A DNA stretch of 64,000 bases, taken from positions 160,286 through 224,285 of the forward strand of contig NZ_UEXK01000004.1 in NCBI RefSeq assembly GCF_900491935.1. Reading direction: 5' to 3'. Position 1 is the stretch's first letter, and every line of letters begins with the position of its first letter. The notes below the pieces were generated by a model. That model did no database searches, was not told the DNA's origin, and saw only the letters and a program-made list of their open reading frames with translations. This document shows positions 1 to 8,768 of the stretch, piece by piece. This DNA comes from Klenkia terrae. GTDB lineage: Bacteria > Actinomycetota > Actinomycetes > Mycobacteriales > Geodermatophilaceae. The translations under genes were made by a program, and so were the position numbers.

Positions 1-65
1 TTCCTCGGCCCCCAGCCGTCGGCGGGACCCGCCCTCAGTCCCGCCGACGGCTGGGGGCCGAGGAA
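1..65. terminator. Large perfect hairpin downstream of polA
   Basis: Positions 1-28 and 38-65 are perfect reverse complements (28 bp) around a 9-nt loop at 29-37. The stem may extend past the window edge. It lies about 95 nt beyond the polA stop codon, so a bidirectional intrinsic terminator is the simplest reading, although no T-tract follows. No gene is seen in 66-158. Confidence 0.6.
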
Positions 66-158
66 CGAGCGCCCCCCGCCCGAGGCGGGAGCAGCATCGC
101 TCGCCGCCCCAGGGGCACGGCTCCTGGCCGCGGTGCGATCCGGAGGATCGCGATCAGC

Positions 159-2900
159 TCAGTGCGCCGCCTGGTCCCAGCTCTGCCCGACGCCGACGCT
201 GACGTCCAGGGAGACCGACAGCTCGGCGGCGCCGGCCATCTCGGTGCGGACGAGCTCCTCGAGCTGCTCGCGCTCGCCGGGGGCGACCTCGAGGACGAGT
301 TCGTCGTGCACCTGCAGCAGCATCCGGCTGGTCAGGCCGCGCTCGGCGATCCCGCGCTCGACCCGCAGCATGGCGACCTTGATGACGTCGGCGGCCGAGC
401 CCTGGATGGGGGCGTTGAGCGCCATCCGCTCGGCCATGTCGCGGCGCTGCTTGTTGTCGCTGGTGAGGTCGGGCAGGTAGCGGCGGCGGCCCATGGTGGT
501 CTGGGTGTAGCCGGTCTGCCGGGCGTCGTCGACGACGGTGTCGAGGTAGTCGCGGATGCCGCCGAACCGCTCGAAGTAGGCGTGCATCTGCACCCGGGCC
601 TCCTCCGGCGTGATCTTGAGCTGCTGGGAGAGCCCGTAGGCGCTGAGCCCGTAGGCCAGGCCGTAGCTCATGGCCTTGATCCGGCGGCGCATCTCGGGGT
701 CGACGGACTCGATGGGGATGTCGAAGGCCCGGGCGGCGACGAAGGTGTGCAGGTCCTCCCCGGAGGTGAAGGCCTCGATCAGGCCGGCGTCCTCGGAGAG
801 GTGGGCCATGATCCGCATCTCGATCTGGCTGTAGTCGGCGGTCATCAGCGACTCGTAGCCGGCGCCGACGACGAAGGCCTGCCGGATGCGGCGGCCCTCG
901 GCCGAGCGGATCGGGATGTTCTGCAGGTTGGGGTCGACCGAGGACAGCCGGCCGGTGGCCGCGATGGTCTGCTGGAAGGTGGTGTGGATGCGGCCGGAGT
1001 CGTCGACCATCGGGATCAGCCCGTCGATGACGGTGCGCAGCCGGGTGACGTCGCGGTGCCGCAGCAGCGCCTCGAGGAACGGGTGCGGGCTGGTCTCCTG
1101 CAACCACGCCAGCGCATCGGCGTCGGTGGTGTAGCCGGTCTTGTTCTTCTTGGTCTTGGGCAGGCCCAGCTGGTCGAACAGCACCGCCTGCAGCTGCTTG
1201 GGCGAGCCGAGGTTGATCTCGGTGCCGATGGCCTCGTAGGCGTCGGCGGCGGCCTCGGCGACCTTGCCGGCGAACTCCGACTGCAGGTCGTGCAGGAGCT
1301 CGAGGTCGGCGGCGATGCCGCGCTGCTCCATGCGGGCCAGCACCTTGGTCAGCGGCAGCTCCAGCTCGGTGAGCAGCCGGTCGCCGCCCTTCTGGCCCAG
1401 CAGCTGCTCCAGGGCGTCGGAGAGGTCGTTGACCGCGACGGCCTTGCGGGCATCGGCGACGGCGGCCTCCTGGGCCAGGTCGGCCTCGGTGGGGCCCATG
1501 CCGTCCAGGGTGAGCTGCTGCTCGGTGGGGGTGGCCTCGGTCAGCTCGCGCCGCAGGTAGCGGACGGCGAGGTCGCCGAGGTCGAAGGACCGCTGACCAG
1601 GCAGCGCGAGGTAGGCGGCCAGCGCGGTGTCGCTGATCTCGCCCTCGAGCTCCCAGCCGCGGGCCCAGACCGCCAGCAGCGGGCCCTTCTCCTCGTGCAC
1701 GACCTTCGTCGCGGTCGGGTCGGCCAGCCAGGCGGCCAGCGCCTGCTCGTCGGCGACGTCGAGGTCGGGGCCGAGGTCGACGAAGACGGTGTGGTCGTCG
1801 GAGGCGGCCAGGGCGATGCCGGTCAGCTCGCCGGTGCCGCGGCCCCAGGAGCCGCGGAAGACGATGCCGGTGTGGCCCTTGCGGCCGTGCGCGGCCAGCC
1901 AGTCGGCCAGCCCGCCGGCGGCGACGTTGTCGACGGTCACGTCGATGCCGCCGTCGACCTCGGGCTCGGCGCTGGACAGGGTGGCGAACAGCCGGTCGCG
2001 CAGCACCCGGAACTGCAGGTTGTCGAACAGGGTGTGCACCTCGGCCCGGTCCCAGGGCCGGACGGCGAGGTCGACCGGGTGCAGCTCCAGGGCCACGGTC
2101 CGGTCGAGCTCGGTGAGGCGGCGGTTCTGCAGCACCGAGGACAGGTGCTCGCGGAGCTTCTCGCCCACCTTGCCCTTGACGGTGTCGACCTGGTCGACGA
2201 GGGCGTCCAGCGAGCCGTACTCCCGGATCCACTTGGCGGCGGTCTTCTCCCCCACGCTCGGGATGCCGGGCAGGTTGTCCGAGGGGTCGCCCCGCAGCGC
2301 GGCGAAGTCGGGGTACTGCACCGGGCTCAGGCCGTACTTCTCCTCGACCGCCTCCGGGGTGAACCGGGTGAGGTCGGAGACGCCCTTGCGGGGGTAGAGC
2401 ACGGTGACGTGGTCGTTGACCAGCTGCAGGGCGTCGCGGTCGCCGGTGCAGATCAGCACGTCCATGCCCGACTCGACGGCCTGCACGGTGAGCGTGGCGA
2501 TGACGTCGTCGGCCTCGTAGCCCTCGGCGGTGAGCACCGGCACGTGCAGGGCAGCCAGCACCTCCTGGATGAGGCTGACCTGGCCGCGGAAGTCGGTCGG
2601 GCTCTCGGACCGGTTGGCCTTGTACTCGGCGAAGATCTCGCTGCGGAAGGTCTTGCGGCCGACGTCGAAGGCCACCGCCAGGTGGGTGGGCGCCTCGTCG
2701 CGCAGCACGTTGATCAGCATCGAGGTGAAGCCGTAGACGGCGTTCGTCGGCTGCCCGGTGGTGGTCGAGAAGTTCTCCACGGGCAGGGCGAAGAAGGCCC
2801 GGTAGGCCAGGGAGTGCCCGTCCAGCAGCAGCAGCCGCGGGCGCACGCCCGGGGTGGTGGAGGTGGATGGGTGGACCGTCTCGGACACCGGAGCAGACAT
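159..2900 (-). CDS. polA: DNA polymerase I
   Basis: DNA polymerase I fills gaps during Okazaki-fragment maturation and excision repair. The 913-aa protein has a 5' nuclease domain (about residues 1-300, beginning RLLLLDGHSLAYRAFF), a degenerate 3'-5' exonuclease-like domain (about 310-490) and a family A polymerase domain. Motif A reads DYSQIEMRI and motif C VHDELVLEV. The exonuclease region lacks the DxE carboxylates needed for proofreading, as in other actinobacterial PolA proteins. The start at 2900 is chosen because TACGAT lies exactly 7 nt upstream, implying a leaderless mRNA; an ATG at 2909 is the alternative. It is transcribed divergently from the thioesterase gene. Confidence 0.97.
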   Translation of the reverse strand: MSAPVSETVHPSTSTTPGVRPRLLLLDGHSLAYRAFFALPVENFSTTTGQPTNAVYGFTSMLINVLRDEAPTHLAVAFDVGRKTFRSEIFAEYKANRSESPTDFRGQVSLIQEVLAALHVPVLTAEGYEADDVIATLTVQAVESGMDVLICTGDRDALQLVNDHVTVLYPRKGVSDLTRFTPEAVEEKYGLSPVQYPDFAALRGDPSDNLPGIPSVGEKTAAKWIREYGSLDALVDQVDTVKGKVGEKLREHLSSVLQNRRLTELDRTVALELHPVDLAVRPWDRAEVHTLFDNLQFRVLRDRLFATLSSAEPEVDGGIDVTVDNVAAGGLADWLAAHGRKGHTGIVFRGSWGRGTGELTGIALAASDDHTVFVDLGPDLDVADEQALAAWLADPTATKVVHEEKGPLLAVWARGWELEGEISDTALAAYLALPGQRSFDLGDLAVRYLRRELTEATPTEQQLTLDGMGPTEADLAQEAAVADARKAVAVNDLSDALEQLLGQKGGDRLLTELELPLTKVLARMEQRGIAADLELLHDLQSEFAGKVAEAAADAYEAIGTEINLGSPKQLQAVLFDQLGLPKTKKNKTGYTTDADALAWLQETSPHPFLEALLRHRDVTRLRTVIDGLIPMVDDSGRIHTTFQQTIAATGRLSSVDPNLQNIPIRSAEGRRIRQAFVVGAGYESLMTADYSQIEMRIMAHLSEDAGLIEAFTSGEDLHTFVAARAFDIPIESVDPEMRRRIKAMSYGLAYGLSAYGLSQQLKITPEEARVQMHAYFERFGGIRDYLDTVVDDARQTGYTQTTMGRRRYLPDLTSDNKQRRDMAERMALNAPIQGSAADVIKVAMLRVERGIAERGLTSRMLLQVHDELVLEVAPGEREQLEELVRTEMAGAAELSVSLDVSVGVGQSWDQAAH

Positions 2901-2907
2901 CGCAGCC

Positions 2908-2913
2908 ATCGTA
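2908..2913 (-). promoter_or_regulatory. polA -10 box (leaderless)
   Basis: TACGAT on the minus strand is separated from the polA ATG at 2900 by 7 nt. This is the spacing expected when transcription starts at the start codon itself. No clear -35 box was found. Confidence 0.55.
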
Positions 2914-2959
2914 TGGCGGGGGTACGACGGTTCCTCCACCCCGACGGCGGCGTCCTGGC

Positions 2960-2965
2960 TAGCGT
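2960..2965 (+). promoter_or_regulatory. -10 box of the thioesterase gene (leaderless)
   Basis: TAGCGT is followed by 7 nt and then the GTG at 2973. This supports a leaderless transcript and that start codon. Confidence 0.55.
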
Positions 2966-2972
2966 GCGGCGG

Positions 2973-3374
2973 GTGACCACCCCGCGCCCGGACTGGGCCC
3001 CCGCCGACCTGAGCCCCCTCGACAGCAAGCTCGGCATCGAGATCGTCGACTTCGACCCCGACCGGCTGGTCGCGACCATCCCGGTGCGCGGCAACGAGCA
3101 GCCCTTCGGCCTGCTGCACGGCGGGGCGACCTGCGCCCTGGCCGAGACCGTGGGGTCCTGGGCCGGGGCACTGCACGCCGGCCCGGACCGGCAGGTCGTG
3201 GGCATCGAGCTGAACGTGTCCTACCTGCGCGGGGCGACCGAGGGCACGGTCACCGCGGTCTGCACCCCGGTCCGCCGGGGACGGACGCTGGCGACCTTCC
3301 GGATCGACATGACCGACGACGCCGGCCGGCCCACCGCCAGCGCGCGGCTGACCACGATGATCAAGCCGGGTTAG
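2973..3374 (+). CDS. Hotdog-fold thioesterase (PaaI/YbgC type)
   Basis: This 133-aa protein is probably an acyl- or aryl-CoA thioesterase of the PaaI-like hotdog family. The visible signature is FGLLHGGATCALAETVGSWAG, the HGG turn and active-site helix of the fold, followed by the strand IELNVSYLRGA. The length is normal for a single hotdog domain. It stands alone and diverges from polA. The GTG start is fixed by the TAGCGT box 7 nt upstream. The substrate cannot be read from the sequence. Confidence 0.85.
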   Translation: MTTPRPDWAPADLSPLDSKLGIEIVDFDPDRLVATIPVRGNEQPFGLLHGGATCALAETVGSWAGALHAGPDRQVVGIELNVSYLRGATEGTVTAVCTPVRRGRTLATFRIDMTDDAGRPTASARLTTMIKPG

Positions 3375-3383
3375 CAGCTCCTC

Positions 3384-3439
3384 CTGCGACCCGGTCGCAC
3401 CCGGATCGGACCGCCTGGGCCCGCAGGCCTGGGTCGCAG
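3384..3439. terminator. Inverted repeat after the thioesterase gene
   Basis: CTGCGACCC at 3384-3392 and GGGTCGCAG at 3431-3439 are perfect reverse complements with a 38-nt GC-rich loop. It may end the thioesterase transcript or act as an operator for liv; this is a weak call. Confidence 0.35.
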
Positions 3440-3488
3440 TTGTGTCACGGACCACGTCCGGGGACCCAGAACCGCAACAACCGTGCAT

Positions 3489-3494
3489 TACTGT
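3489..3494 (+). promoter_or_regulatory. Candidate -10 box of the livHMGF operon
   Basis: TACTGT matches the TANNNT consensus in the 214-nt gap before livH and would give a leader of about 90 nt. No convincing -35 box was seen. Confidence 0.35.
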
Positions 3495-3588
3495 CCCGAT
3501 CCGATCGCCTCGCAGCCACCTGCCGTCCACCCGGGCCACCCCCGGCCGGGCGCGGGGGCCGCACCACCCGAACGGCCCAGGAGGTCGA

Positions 3589-4971
3589 GTGACGCACGCA
3601 CCCCACCGTGCCCCCGTGCACGGTGCCCGGACGGGGCCCCCGGGCCCGCCGGACGACCGGTCAGGACGCCGGAGGTGGTGGTCCGGCTCCTCGGTGCGGG
3701 GACGCCGCCCACTCGTGCTCGCCCTGCTCGTCGCGGCCTTCGCCATGGCCCTGGCCACCCTGCTCCCCTCGGGCATCGCCCAGGCCGAGGGAGAGACGGT
3801 CCGCGGCACGCTGCAGACCAGCAAGTCCGGCCCCATCGAGGGCATCGAGGTCACCGTCACCGACTCCTCCGGTGACGAGGTGGACTCGGTCGAGACCGAC
3901 GACACCGGCCGCTTCGAGGTCGAGCTGCCCGACGGGCCCGGCCAGTACACCGTCAGCATCGACGCCGACTCGCTGCCCGACGGCGTCGAGCTCGGCGACA
4001 ACGGCGCCGAGCGCACGGTGACCGTCCAGCCCAACGGCCAGCAGAACGTGCTGTTCGGCCTGGAGGACGGGTCGACCAACAGCGGCGGCGGCGGCATCCG
4101 CGCCATCCAGCTGCTGGTCGACGGCCTGCGCTTCGGCCTGATCATCGCCGTCTGCGCGGTCGGCCTGTCGCTGATCTTCGGCACCACCGGGTTGACCAAC
4201 TTCGCCCACGGCGAGCTGGTCACCATCGGCGCCGTCGTCGCCTGGTACGTCAACGTGCAGGGCGGGGTGCCGCTGATCGCGGCCACCCTCATCGCGATGG
4301 TCGCCGGGGCCGCGGTCGGCGCGCTCAACGAGCTGGCGCTGTGGCGCCCGCTGCGCAAGCGCGGCACCGGCCTGGTCGCCGCGCTCGTGGTGTCCATCGG
4401 GTTGTCGCTGCTGCTGCGCTACCTGATCCAGATCGTCTACGGCGGGTTCTCCAACCCGTACGGGGACTACCAGTCCCAGCGGGCCGTGAACTACGGCGTG
4501 TTCACGATGACCAACCGGGCCCTGGCCTCGATCGTCATCGCTGTCGTCGTGCTCGTGCTGGTCGCCCTCATGCTGCAGCGCACCAAGATCGGCAAGGCCA
4601 TGCGGGCGGTCGCGGACAACCGCGACCTCGCCGCCTCCTCGGGCATCGACGTCAACCGCGTCATCCTGGTCGTCTGGATGATGGGTGGCGCGCTCGCCGC
4701 CCTGGGCGGCGTCCTCCTCGGTCTGTCCGACCAGGTCCAGTGGGACATGGGCTTCCGGCTGCTGCTGCTCATGTTCGCCGGGGTCACCCTCGGCGGGCTC
4801 GGCACGGCCTACGGCGCCCTGGTCGGCAGCGTCATCATCGGTGTGTTCGTCCAGATGTCCACCCTGGTCATCCCGGACGACATCAAGTACGTCGGAGGTC
4901 TGCTCCTCTTGATCGTCATCCTCGTCATCCGGCCCCAGGGCATCCTGGGCAGCCGGGCCCGGATCGGCTGA
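3589..4971 (+). CDS. livH: LivH-type ABC permease with an N-terminal secreted domain
   Basis: Membrane permease of a branched-chain amino-acid (HAAT-type) importer, 460 aa from the GTG at 3589, which follows an AGGAGG at 3579-3584. Residues about 41-66 form a hydrophobic signal or membrane segment ending in SGIAQA, a plausible signal-peptidase site. Residues about 67-160 look like a carboxypeptidase-regulatory or CnaB-like beta-sandwich (VRGTLQTSKSGPIEGIEVTV, DDTGRFEVELPDGPGQYTV). A Gly-rich linker leads to the LivH permease from residue about 170, with GLSLIFGTTGLTNFAHGEL and the C-terminal RPQGILGSRARIG. Ordinary LivH proteins are about 290-310 aa and lack the added domain. It is first in livHMGF. 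Confidence 0.9.
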   Translation: MTHAPHRAPVHGARTGPPGPPDDRSGRRRWWSGSSVRGRRPLVLALLVAAFAMALATLLPSGIAQAEGETVRGTLQTSKSGPIEGIEVTVTDSSGDEVDSVETDDTGRFEVELPDGPGQYTVSIDADSLPDGVELGDNGAERTVTVQPNGQQNVLFGLEDGSTNSGGGGIRAIQLLVDGLRFGLIIAVCAVGLSLIFGTTGLTNFAHGELVTIGAVVAWYVNVQGGVPLIAATLIAMVAGAAVGALNELALWRPLRKRGTGLVAALVVSIGLSLLLRYLIQIVYGGFSNPYGDYQSQRAVNYGVFTMTNRALASIVIAVVVLVLVALMLQRTKIGKAMRAVADNRDLAASSGIDVNRVILVVWMMGGALAALGGVLLGLSDQVQWDMGFRLLLLMFAGVTLGGLGTAYGALVGSVIIGVFVQMSTLVIPDDIKYVGGLLLLIVILVIRPQGILGSRARIG

Positions 4972-4975
4972 CCCG

Positions 4976-5974
4976 GTGAGCGACCTCCTCGACGCCCTCG
5001 CCATCGGCGTGAAGTCCGGCCTGGGGTTCCAGGCCATCTTCTTCGCGCTGCTGGCCATCGGCATCAACGTGCACTTCGGGTACACCGGGCTGCTGAACTT
5101 CGGCCAGATCGCCTTCGCCATGCTCGGCGGCTTCGGCATCGCCATCTCGGTCAGCCAGTGGGGCCTGCCCTTCTGGGTCGGCGTCGTCGTCGGCGTCGCC
5201 GCGGCGATCGTGCTGGCGCTGCTGCTGGGCCTGCCCACCCTCCGGCTGCGCGCGGACTACCTGGCGATCGTCACCATCGCTACCGCCGAGGGACTACGCC
5301 TGCTGTTCCGGTCGGTGTCGGCGACCCCGGTCACCAACGGCACCCGCGGGCTCTCGTCGTTCAACCAGAGCTTCATCGCCCTGGCGCCGTGGAGCACCCA
5401 GCGGCGGTACGACCTGCTCGGGACCTCCTGGAGCGGTGGCGAGCTCTGGGTCGCCCTCGTCGGGTGGACCCTGGTCGCGCTGGCCAGCCTGCTGGTGTTC
5501 CTGCTCATGCGCAGCCCCTGGGGCCGCGTGCTCAAGGCCATCCGCGAGGACGAGGACGCCGTCCGCGCACTGGGCAAGAACGTCTACAGCTACAAGATGC
5601 AGGCCCTGGTGCTCGGCGCCGTCTTCGGCGCCTTCGGCGGCATGGTCTACGCCGTCGGCACCGGGTCGGCCATCCCCGACCAGTACCAGAACGCCAACAC
5701 GTTCCTGGCCTACGCGGCGCTGATCCTCGGCGGTGCGGCCCGGGTGCTCGGCCCGGTCGTGGGCTCGATCATCCTGCTGTTCATCCTGCAGTTCGCCGAC
5801 ACGTTCCTGCGGGCACTGATCAGCAACGGCACCATCCCCGAGGCCCTGCTGTCCTCCACCGACGTCGCCCAGATCCGCTTCGTGCTGGTCGGCATCGGCC
5901 TCATGCTGCTGCTGATCTTCCGACCACAGGGCATCTTCGGTGACCGACGAGAGGTGATGCTCGATGCCCGCTGA
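4976..5974 (+). CDS. livM: LivM-type ABC permease
   Basis: Second membrane subunit of the importer, 332 aa with several membrane segments. Family signatures are NVHFGYTGLLNFGQIAF near the N-terminus, the EDEDAVRALGKNV loop that contacts the ATPase, and the C-terminal FRPQGIFGDRRE. The GTG start lies 4 nt after the livH stop, and the 3' end overlaps livG by 11 nt, so translation is probably coupled. Confidence 0.93.
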   Translation: MSDLLDALAIGVKSGLGFQAIFFALLAIGINVHFGYTGLLNFGQIAFAMLGGFGIAISVSQWGLPFWVGVVVGVAAAIVLALLLGLPTLRLRADYLAIVTIATAEGLRLLFRSVSATPVTNGTRGLSSFNQSFIALAPWSTQRRYDLLGTSWSGGELWVALVGWTLVALASLLVFLLMRSPWGRVLKAIREDEDAVRALGKNVYSYKMQALVLGAVFGAFGGMVYAVGTGSAIPDQYQNANTFLAYAALILGGAARVLGPVVGSIILLFILQFADTFLRALISNGTIPEALLSSTDVAQIRFVLVGIGLMLLLIFRPQGIFGDRREVMLDAR

Positions 5975-6983
5975 CCAGAACACCGGTTCGCACGCCGCGT
6001 CCGGCACCGGCGGGGGCCACAGCGCTCCCCCGGCCCGGCTGGCGCAGAAGGCCCTGGCCGACCTGCCCTGGGAGGTCGGCGTCGCCAAGCCGGACCCGGC
6101 CATGGTCGTGGACAAGGTCACCCGCACCTTCGGCGGCCTGACCGCCGTCTCGGTCGATCACCTGGAGATCCAGCGCGGCGGCATCACCGGCCTGATCGGC
6201 CCCAACGGTGCCGGCAAGACCACGCTGTTCAACCTGCTCACCGGGTTCGACCAGCCCAACACCGGCACCTGGACCTTCGACGGGCGCTCGCTGGGCCGGC
6301 TCTCGCCGCACCAGGTCGCCCGGCTGGGGGTCGTGCGCACCTTCCAGCTGACCAAGGCGCTGTCCCGGCTCACCGTGCTGCAGAACATGCTGCTCGGGGC
6401 GCAGGGCCAGACCGGTGAGTCCTTCCTCAAGGCGCTGATCCCCGGCACCTGGCGGGCCGAGGAGAAGGCCAACACCGAGAAGGCGATGGACCTGCTCCGG
6501 CGGTTCAAGCTCGACGCCAAGAAGGACGACTTCGCCGGGATCCTGTCCGGCGGCCAGCGCAAGCTGCTGGAGATGGCCCGGGCGCTCATGAGCGACCCGA
6601 AGGTCGTCATGCTCGACGAGCCGATGGCCGGGGTGAACCCGGCGCTGACCCAGTCGCTGCTCGGGCACGTCAAGGACCTCCGCGAGGAGGGCATGACGGT
6701 GGTCTTCGTCGAGCACGACATGGACGTCGTCCGGGACATCAGCGACTGGGTGGTCGTCATGGCCGCCGGCAAGGTCATCGCCGAGGGCCCGCCCGAGTCC
6801 ATCTCGCAGAACAAGGCCGTGGTCGACGCCTACCTGGGCGCCCACCACGACGCGCCGCTGACCAACGAGGAGGAGGACCGCGTCCTCGCCGAGGCGGAGG
6901 CTGCCATCGCCCGCGAGGAAGGGGTCCCGCCCGGCGGCGGCACCCCCGAGACGATCTCCAGCGAGAAGGACGGGAAGCGATGA
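5964..6983 (+). CDS. livG: LivG-type ABC ATPase
   Basis: ATP-binding subunit, 339 aa. The Walker A GPNGAGKTT, signature LSGGQRKLLEMARAL, Walker B VVMLDEP and switch His in FVEHDMDVV are intact, so it should hydrolyse ATP. The usual length is about 255 aa; the excess is a roughly 45-aa N-terminal leader and a charged C-terminal tail of about 40 aa. The gene overlaps livM by 11 nt and livF by 4 nt (ATGA). Confidence 0.94.
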   Translation: MPADQNTGSHAASGTGGGHSAPPARLAQKALADLPWEVGVAKPDPAMVVDKVTRTFGGLTAVSVDHLEIQRGGITGLIGPNGAGKTTLFNLLTGFDQPNTGTWTFDGRSLGRLSPHQVARLGVVRTFQLTKALSRLTVLQNMLLGAQGQTGESFLKALIPGTWRAEEKANTEKAMDLLRRFKLDAKKDDFAGILSGGQRKLLEMARALMSDPKVVMLDEPMAGVNPALTQSLLGHVKDLREEGMTVVFVEHDMDVVRDISDWVVVMAAGKVIAEGPPESISQNKAVVDAYLGAHHDAPLTNEEEDRVLAEAEAAIAREEGVPPGGGTPETISSEKDGKR

Positions 6984-7831
6984 GCGAGCCGCTGTTCGAG
7001 GTCGACGAGACCGGCGAGGACGTCACCCGCGCCCAGGAGGCCGGCGGTGCCGAGCTGTCCCCCGCGGAGAAGGCGGCCACCCGCGAGGAGCACCTCAAGC
7101 TCGCCGAGGGTGCGCTGGTGCGGGCCGACGACCTGGTCGCCGGGTACGTGCCCGGGGTCAACATCCTGCGGGGGTGCGACTTCTACCTGCAGGACGGCGA
7201 GCTGGTCGGGATCATCGGTCCCAACGGCGCCGGCAAGTCCACCCTGCTGAAGACCCTCTTCGGGCTCATCCCGGTGCGGTCGGGCGCGGTCACCCTGCGT
7301 GGGGAGAACATCACCTCGGCCCCGGCCCACAAGCTGGTGCAGCTGGGTGTGGGCTACGTGCCGCAGAACAACAACGTCTTCCCGTCGCTGACCATCTCCG
7401 AGAACATGCAGATGGGCGTGTACCTGCGACCCAAGACGTTCAAGGAGCGGTTCGACTACGTCATCGACCTGTTCCCGCTGCTGGGCGAGCGGCGCAACGG
7501 CAAGGCCGGTGCGCTGTCCGGCGGTGAGCGCCAGATGGTGGCGATGGGCCGGGCGCTGATGATGGACCCGTCGGTGCTGCTGCTCGACGAGCCGTCGGCC
7601 GGCCTCTCGCCGGCCTACCAGGACGAGGTGTTCATCCGCTGCCGGCGGATCAACGCCACCGGCGTCTCGATCATCATGGTCGAGCAGAACGCCCGTCGCT
7701 GCCTGCAGATCTGCGACCGCGGCTACGTCCTGGACCAGGGGCGGAACGCCTACACCGACACCGGCAAGTCGCTGATGAACGACCCCAAGGTGATCGAGCT
7801 GTACCTGGGCACCCTCGCCAAGGCCCAATAG
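6980..7831 (+). CDS. livF: LivF-type ABC ATPase
   Basis: Second ATP-binding subunit, 283 aa. It shows Walker A GPNGAGKST, signature LSGGERQMVAMGRAL, Walker B VLLLDEP and the LivF-type IMVEQNARRCL segment. An acidic N-terminal extension of about 45 residues precedes the ATPase core. It is the last gene of livHMGF and is followed by a terminator-like hairpin. The probable binding protein is the convergent gene at 8769-10100. Confidence 0.94.
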   Translation: MSEPLFEVDETGEDVTRAQEAGGAELSPAEKAATREEHLKLAEGALVRADDLVAGYVPGVNILRGCDFYLQDGELVGIIGPNGAGKSTLLKTLFGLIPVRSGAVTLRGENITSAPAHKLVQLGVGYVPQNNNVFPSLTISENMQMGVYLRPKTFKERFDYVIDLFPLLGERRNGKAGALSGGERQMVAMGRALMMDPSVLLLDEPSAGLSPAYQDEVFIRCRRINATGVSIIMVEQNARRCLQICDRGYVLDQGRNAYTDTGKSLMNDPKVIELYLGTLAKAQ

Positions 7832-7850
7832 CAACCCTGTTCCACCCGGT

Positions 7851-7889
7851 ACGACGCCGGTCGTCCCCACGCGGGGCGGCCGGCGTCGT
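7851..7889 (+). terminator. Terminator-like hairpin after livF
   Basis: ACGACGCCGG at 7851-7860 pairs with CCGGCGTCGT at 7880-7889, and a short CCCC/GGGG stem lies inside the loop. No T-run follows, as is usual in very GC-rich genomes. Confidence 0.6.
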
Positions 7890-7903
7890 GCTGTCATGGG
7901 GCG

Positions 7904-8233
7904 GTGACCCGCGAGCAGCTGCTGGCCCGCTACCGCGAGCTCGTCCTCGGCCGGCTCCCGGCCCGCGCCCGGGAGCAGCGGTGGGTGGTCACCGCCGACC
8001 ACTGCTTCGGCCGGATCGTCCTCGACCACGCCGTCGGCGGCCGCTGGTACGACGTGCTGGACCGCCGCCGCTCCCCCGCCTTCGCGCAGCTGGACGACGA
8101 CCGGCTGGCCGCCGCGGTCGCCCTGGCCGAGCGGATCGACGCCGAGGGCGACCCCCTGCTGCGCGAGCTGGACCGGCAGAGCCTGGTCTGGCGCGGGAAG
8201 CCCACTAAGGCCTCCACGGCGCCCACGGCGTGA
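7904..8233 (+). CDS. Conserved hypothetical protein, 109 aa
   Basis: I do not recognise a named family. The protein is soluble-looking and basic at the N-terminus, with an aromatic and His-containing centre (TADHCFGRIVLDHAVGG, RWYDVLDRR) and an acidic helical C-terminal half. A GTG start at 7904 is used. The stop overlaps the start of the next gene by 4 nt, suggesting a two-gene unit with the membrane protein that follows. Confidence 0.65.
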   Translation: MTREQLLARYRELVLGRLPARAREQRWVVTADHCFGRIVLDHAVGGRWYDVLDRRRSPAFAQLDDDRLAAAVALAERIDAEGDPLLRELDRQSLVWRGKPTKASTAPTA

Positions 8234-8655
8234 CCGGCCTCGCCGTCGTCCACCTGGTCCTGGTCGCCGCCTACGCGGGCTTCCAGTGGACCGTGCGGGT
8301 CCTGGTCTACCCCCAGTTCGCGCAGGTGCCGACCGGGTTCGCCGGGTACGAGCGCTCCCACCAGCAGCGGATCACCCGGGTGGTCGGCCCGCTGTTCGTC
8401 GGCCAGGGCGTGACCACCCTCTGGCTGCTGGTGCTGGCGGCGCGCGGCGACGCCCCCGCCCTGCCCGTGCTGGCCGGCGCGGTCTGCCTCGCCGTCGTCC
8501 TCGTGGTGACCGCGCTGGGCGCCGTCCCGCTGCACCGGGTGCTGGACGCCGGCTGGGACGCCGCAGCCCACCACCGGTTGCTCCGGGTCGACTCCGTCCG
8601 GGTCGCGGCCGCCTCGCTGGGCGTGCTGGCCGCCGCCTGGCTGGTGCTGGGCTGA
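8230..8655 (+). CDS. Small four-helix membrane protein
   Basis: The 141-aa protein has about four hydrophobic segments (near residues 1-20, 48-68, 76-98 and 118-140). Conserved-looking polar positions include VRVLVYPQF and YERSHQQRITRVVGPLF between the first two helices, and HRVLDAGWDAAAHHRLLRVD before the last. The motif arrangement recalls small actinobacterial integral membrane proteins of unknown role. It overlaps the upstream 109-aa gene by 4 nt and is convergent with the binding-protein gene across a strong hairpin. Confidence 0.7.
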   Translation: MTGLAVVHLVLVAAYAGFQWTVRVLVYPQFAQVPTGFAGYERSHQQRITRVVGPLFVGQGVTTLWLLVLAARGDAPALPVLAGAVCLAVVLVVTALGAVPLHRVLDAGWDAAAHHRLLRVDSVRVAAASLGVLAAAWLVLG

Positions 8656-8663
8656 GACGCGGG

Positions 8664-8700
8664 ACGGCCCGGCTCCCCCGCGAAGGGGGAACCGGGCCGT
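8664..8700. terminator. Bidirectional terminator between convergent genes
   Basis: A stem of about 16 bp with one mismatch (ACGGCCCGG-CTCCCCC against GGGGGAA-CCGGGCCGT) closes a short GCGAA-type loop. It sits between the ends of the plus-strand membrane gene and the minus-strand binding-protein gene. Confidence 0.7.
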
Positions 8701-8768
8701 CGTCTGCGTGCAGGTGGTGCGGTGGTGCTCCTACGTGACCGAGGTCAGCGCAGTGTCGGACTCAGCGC

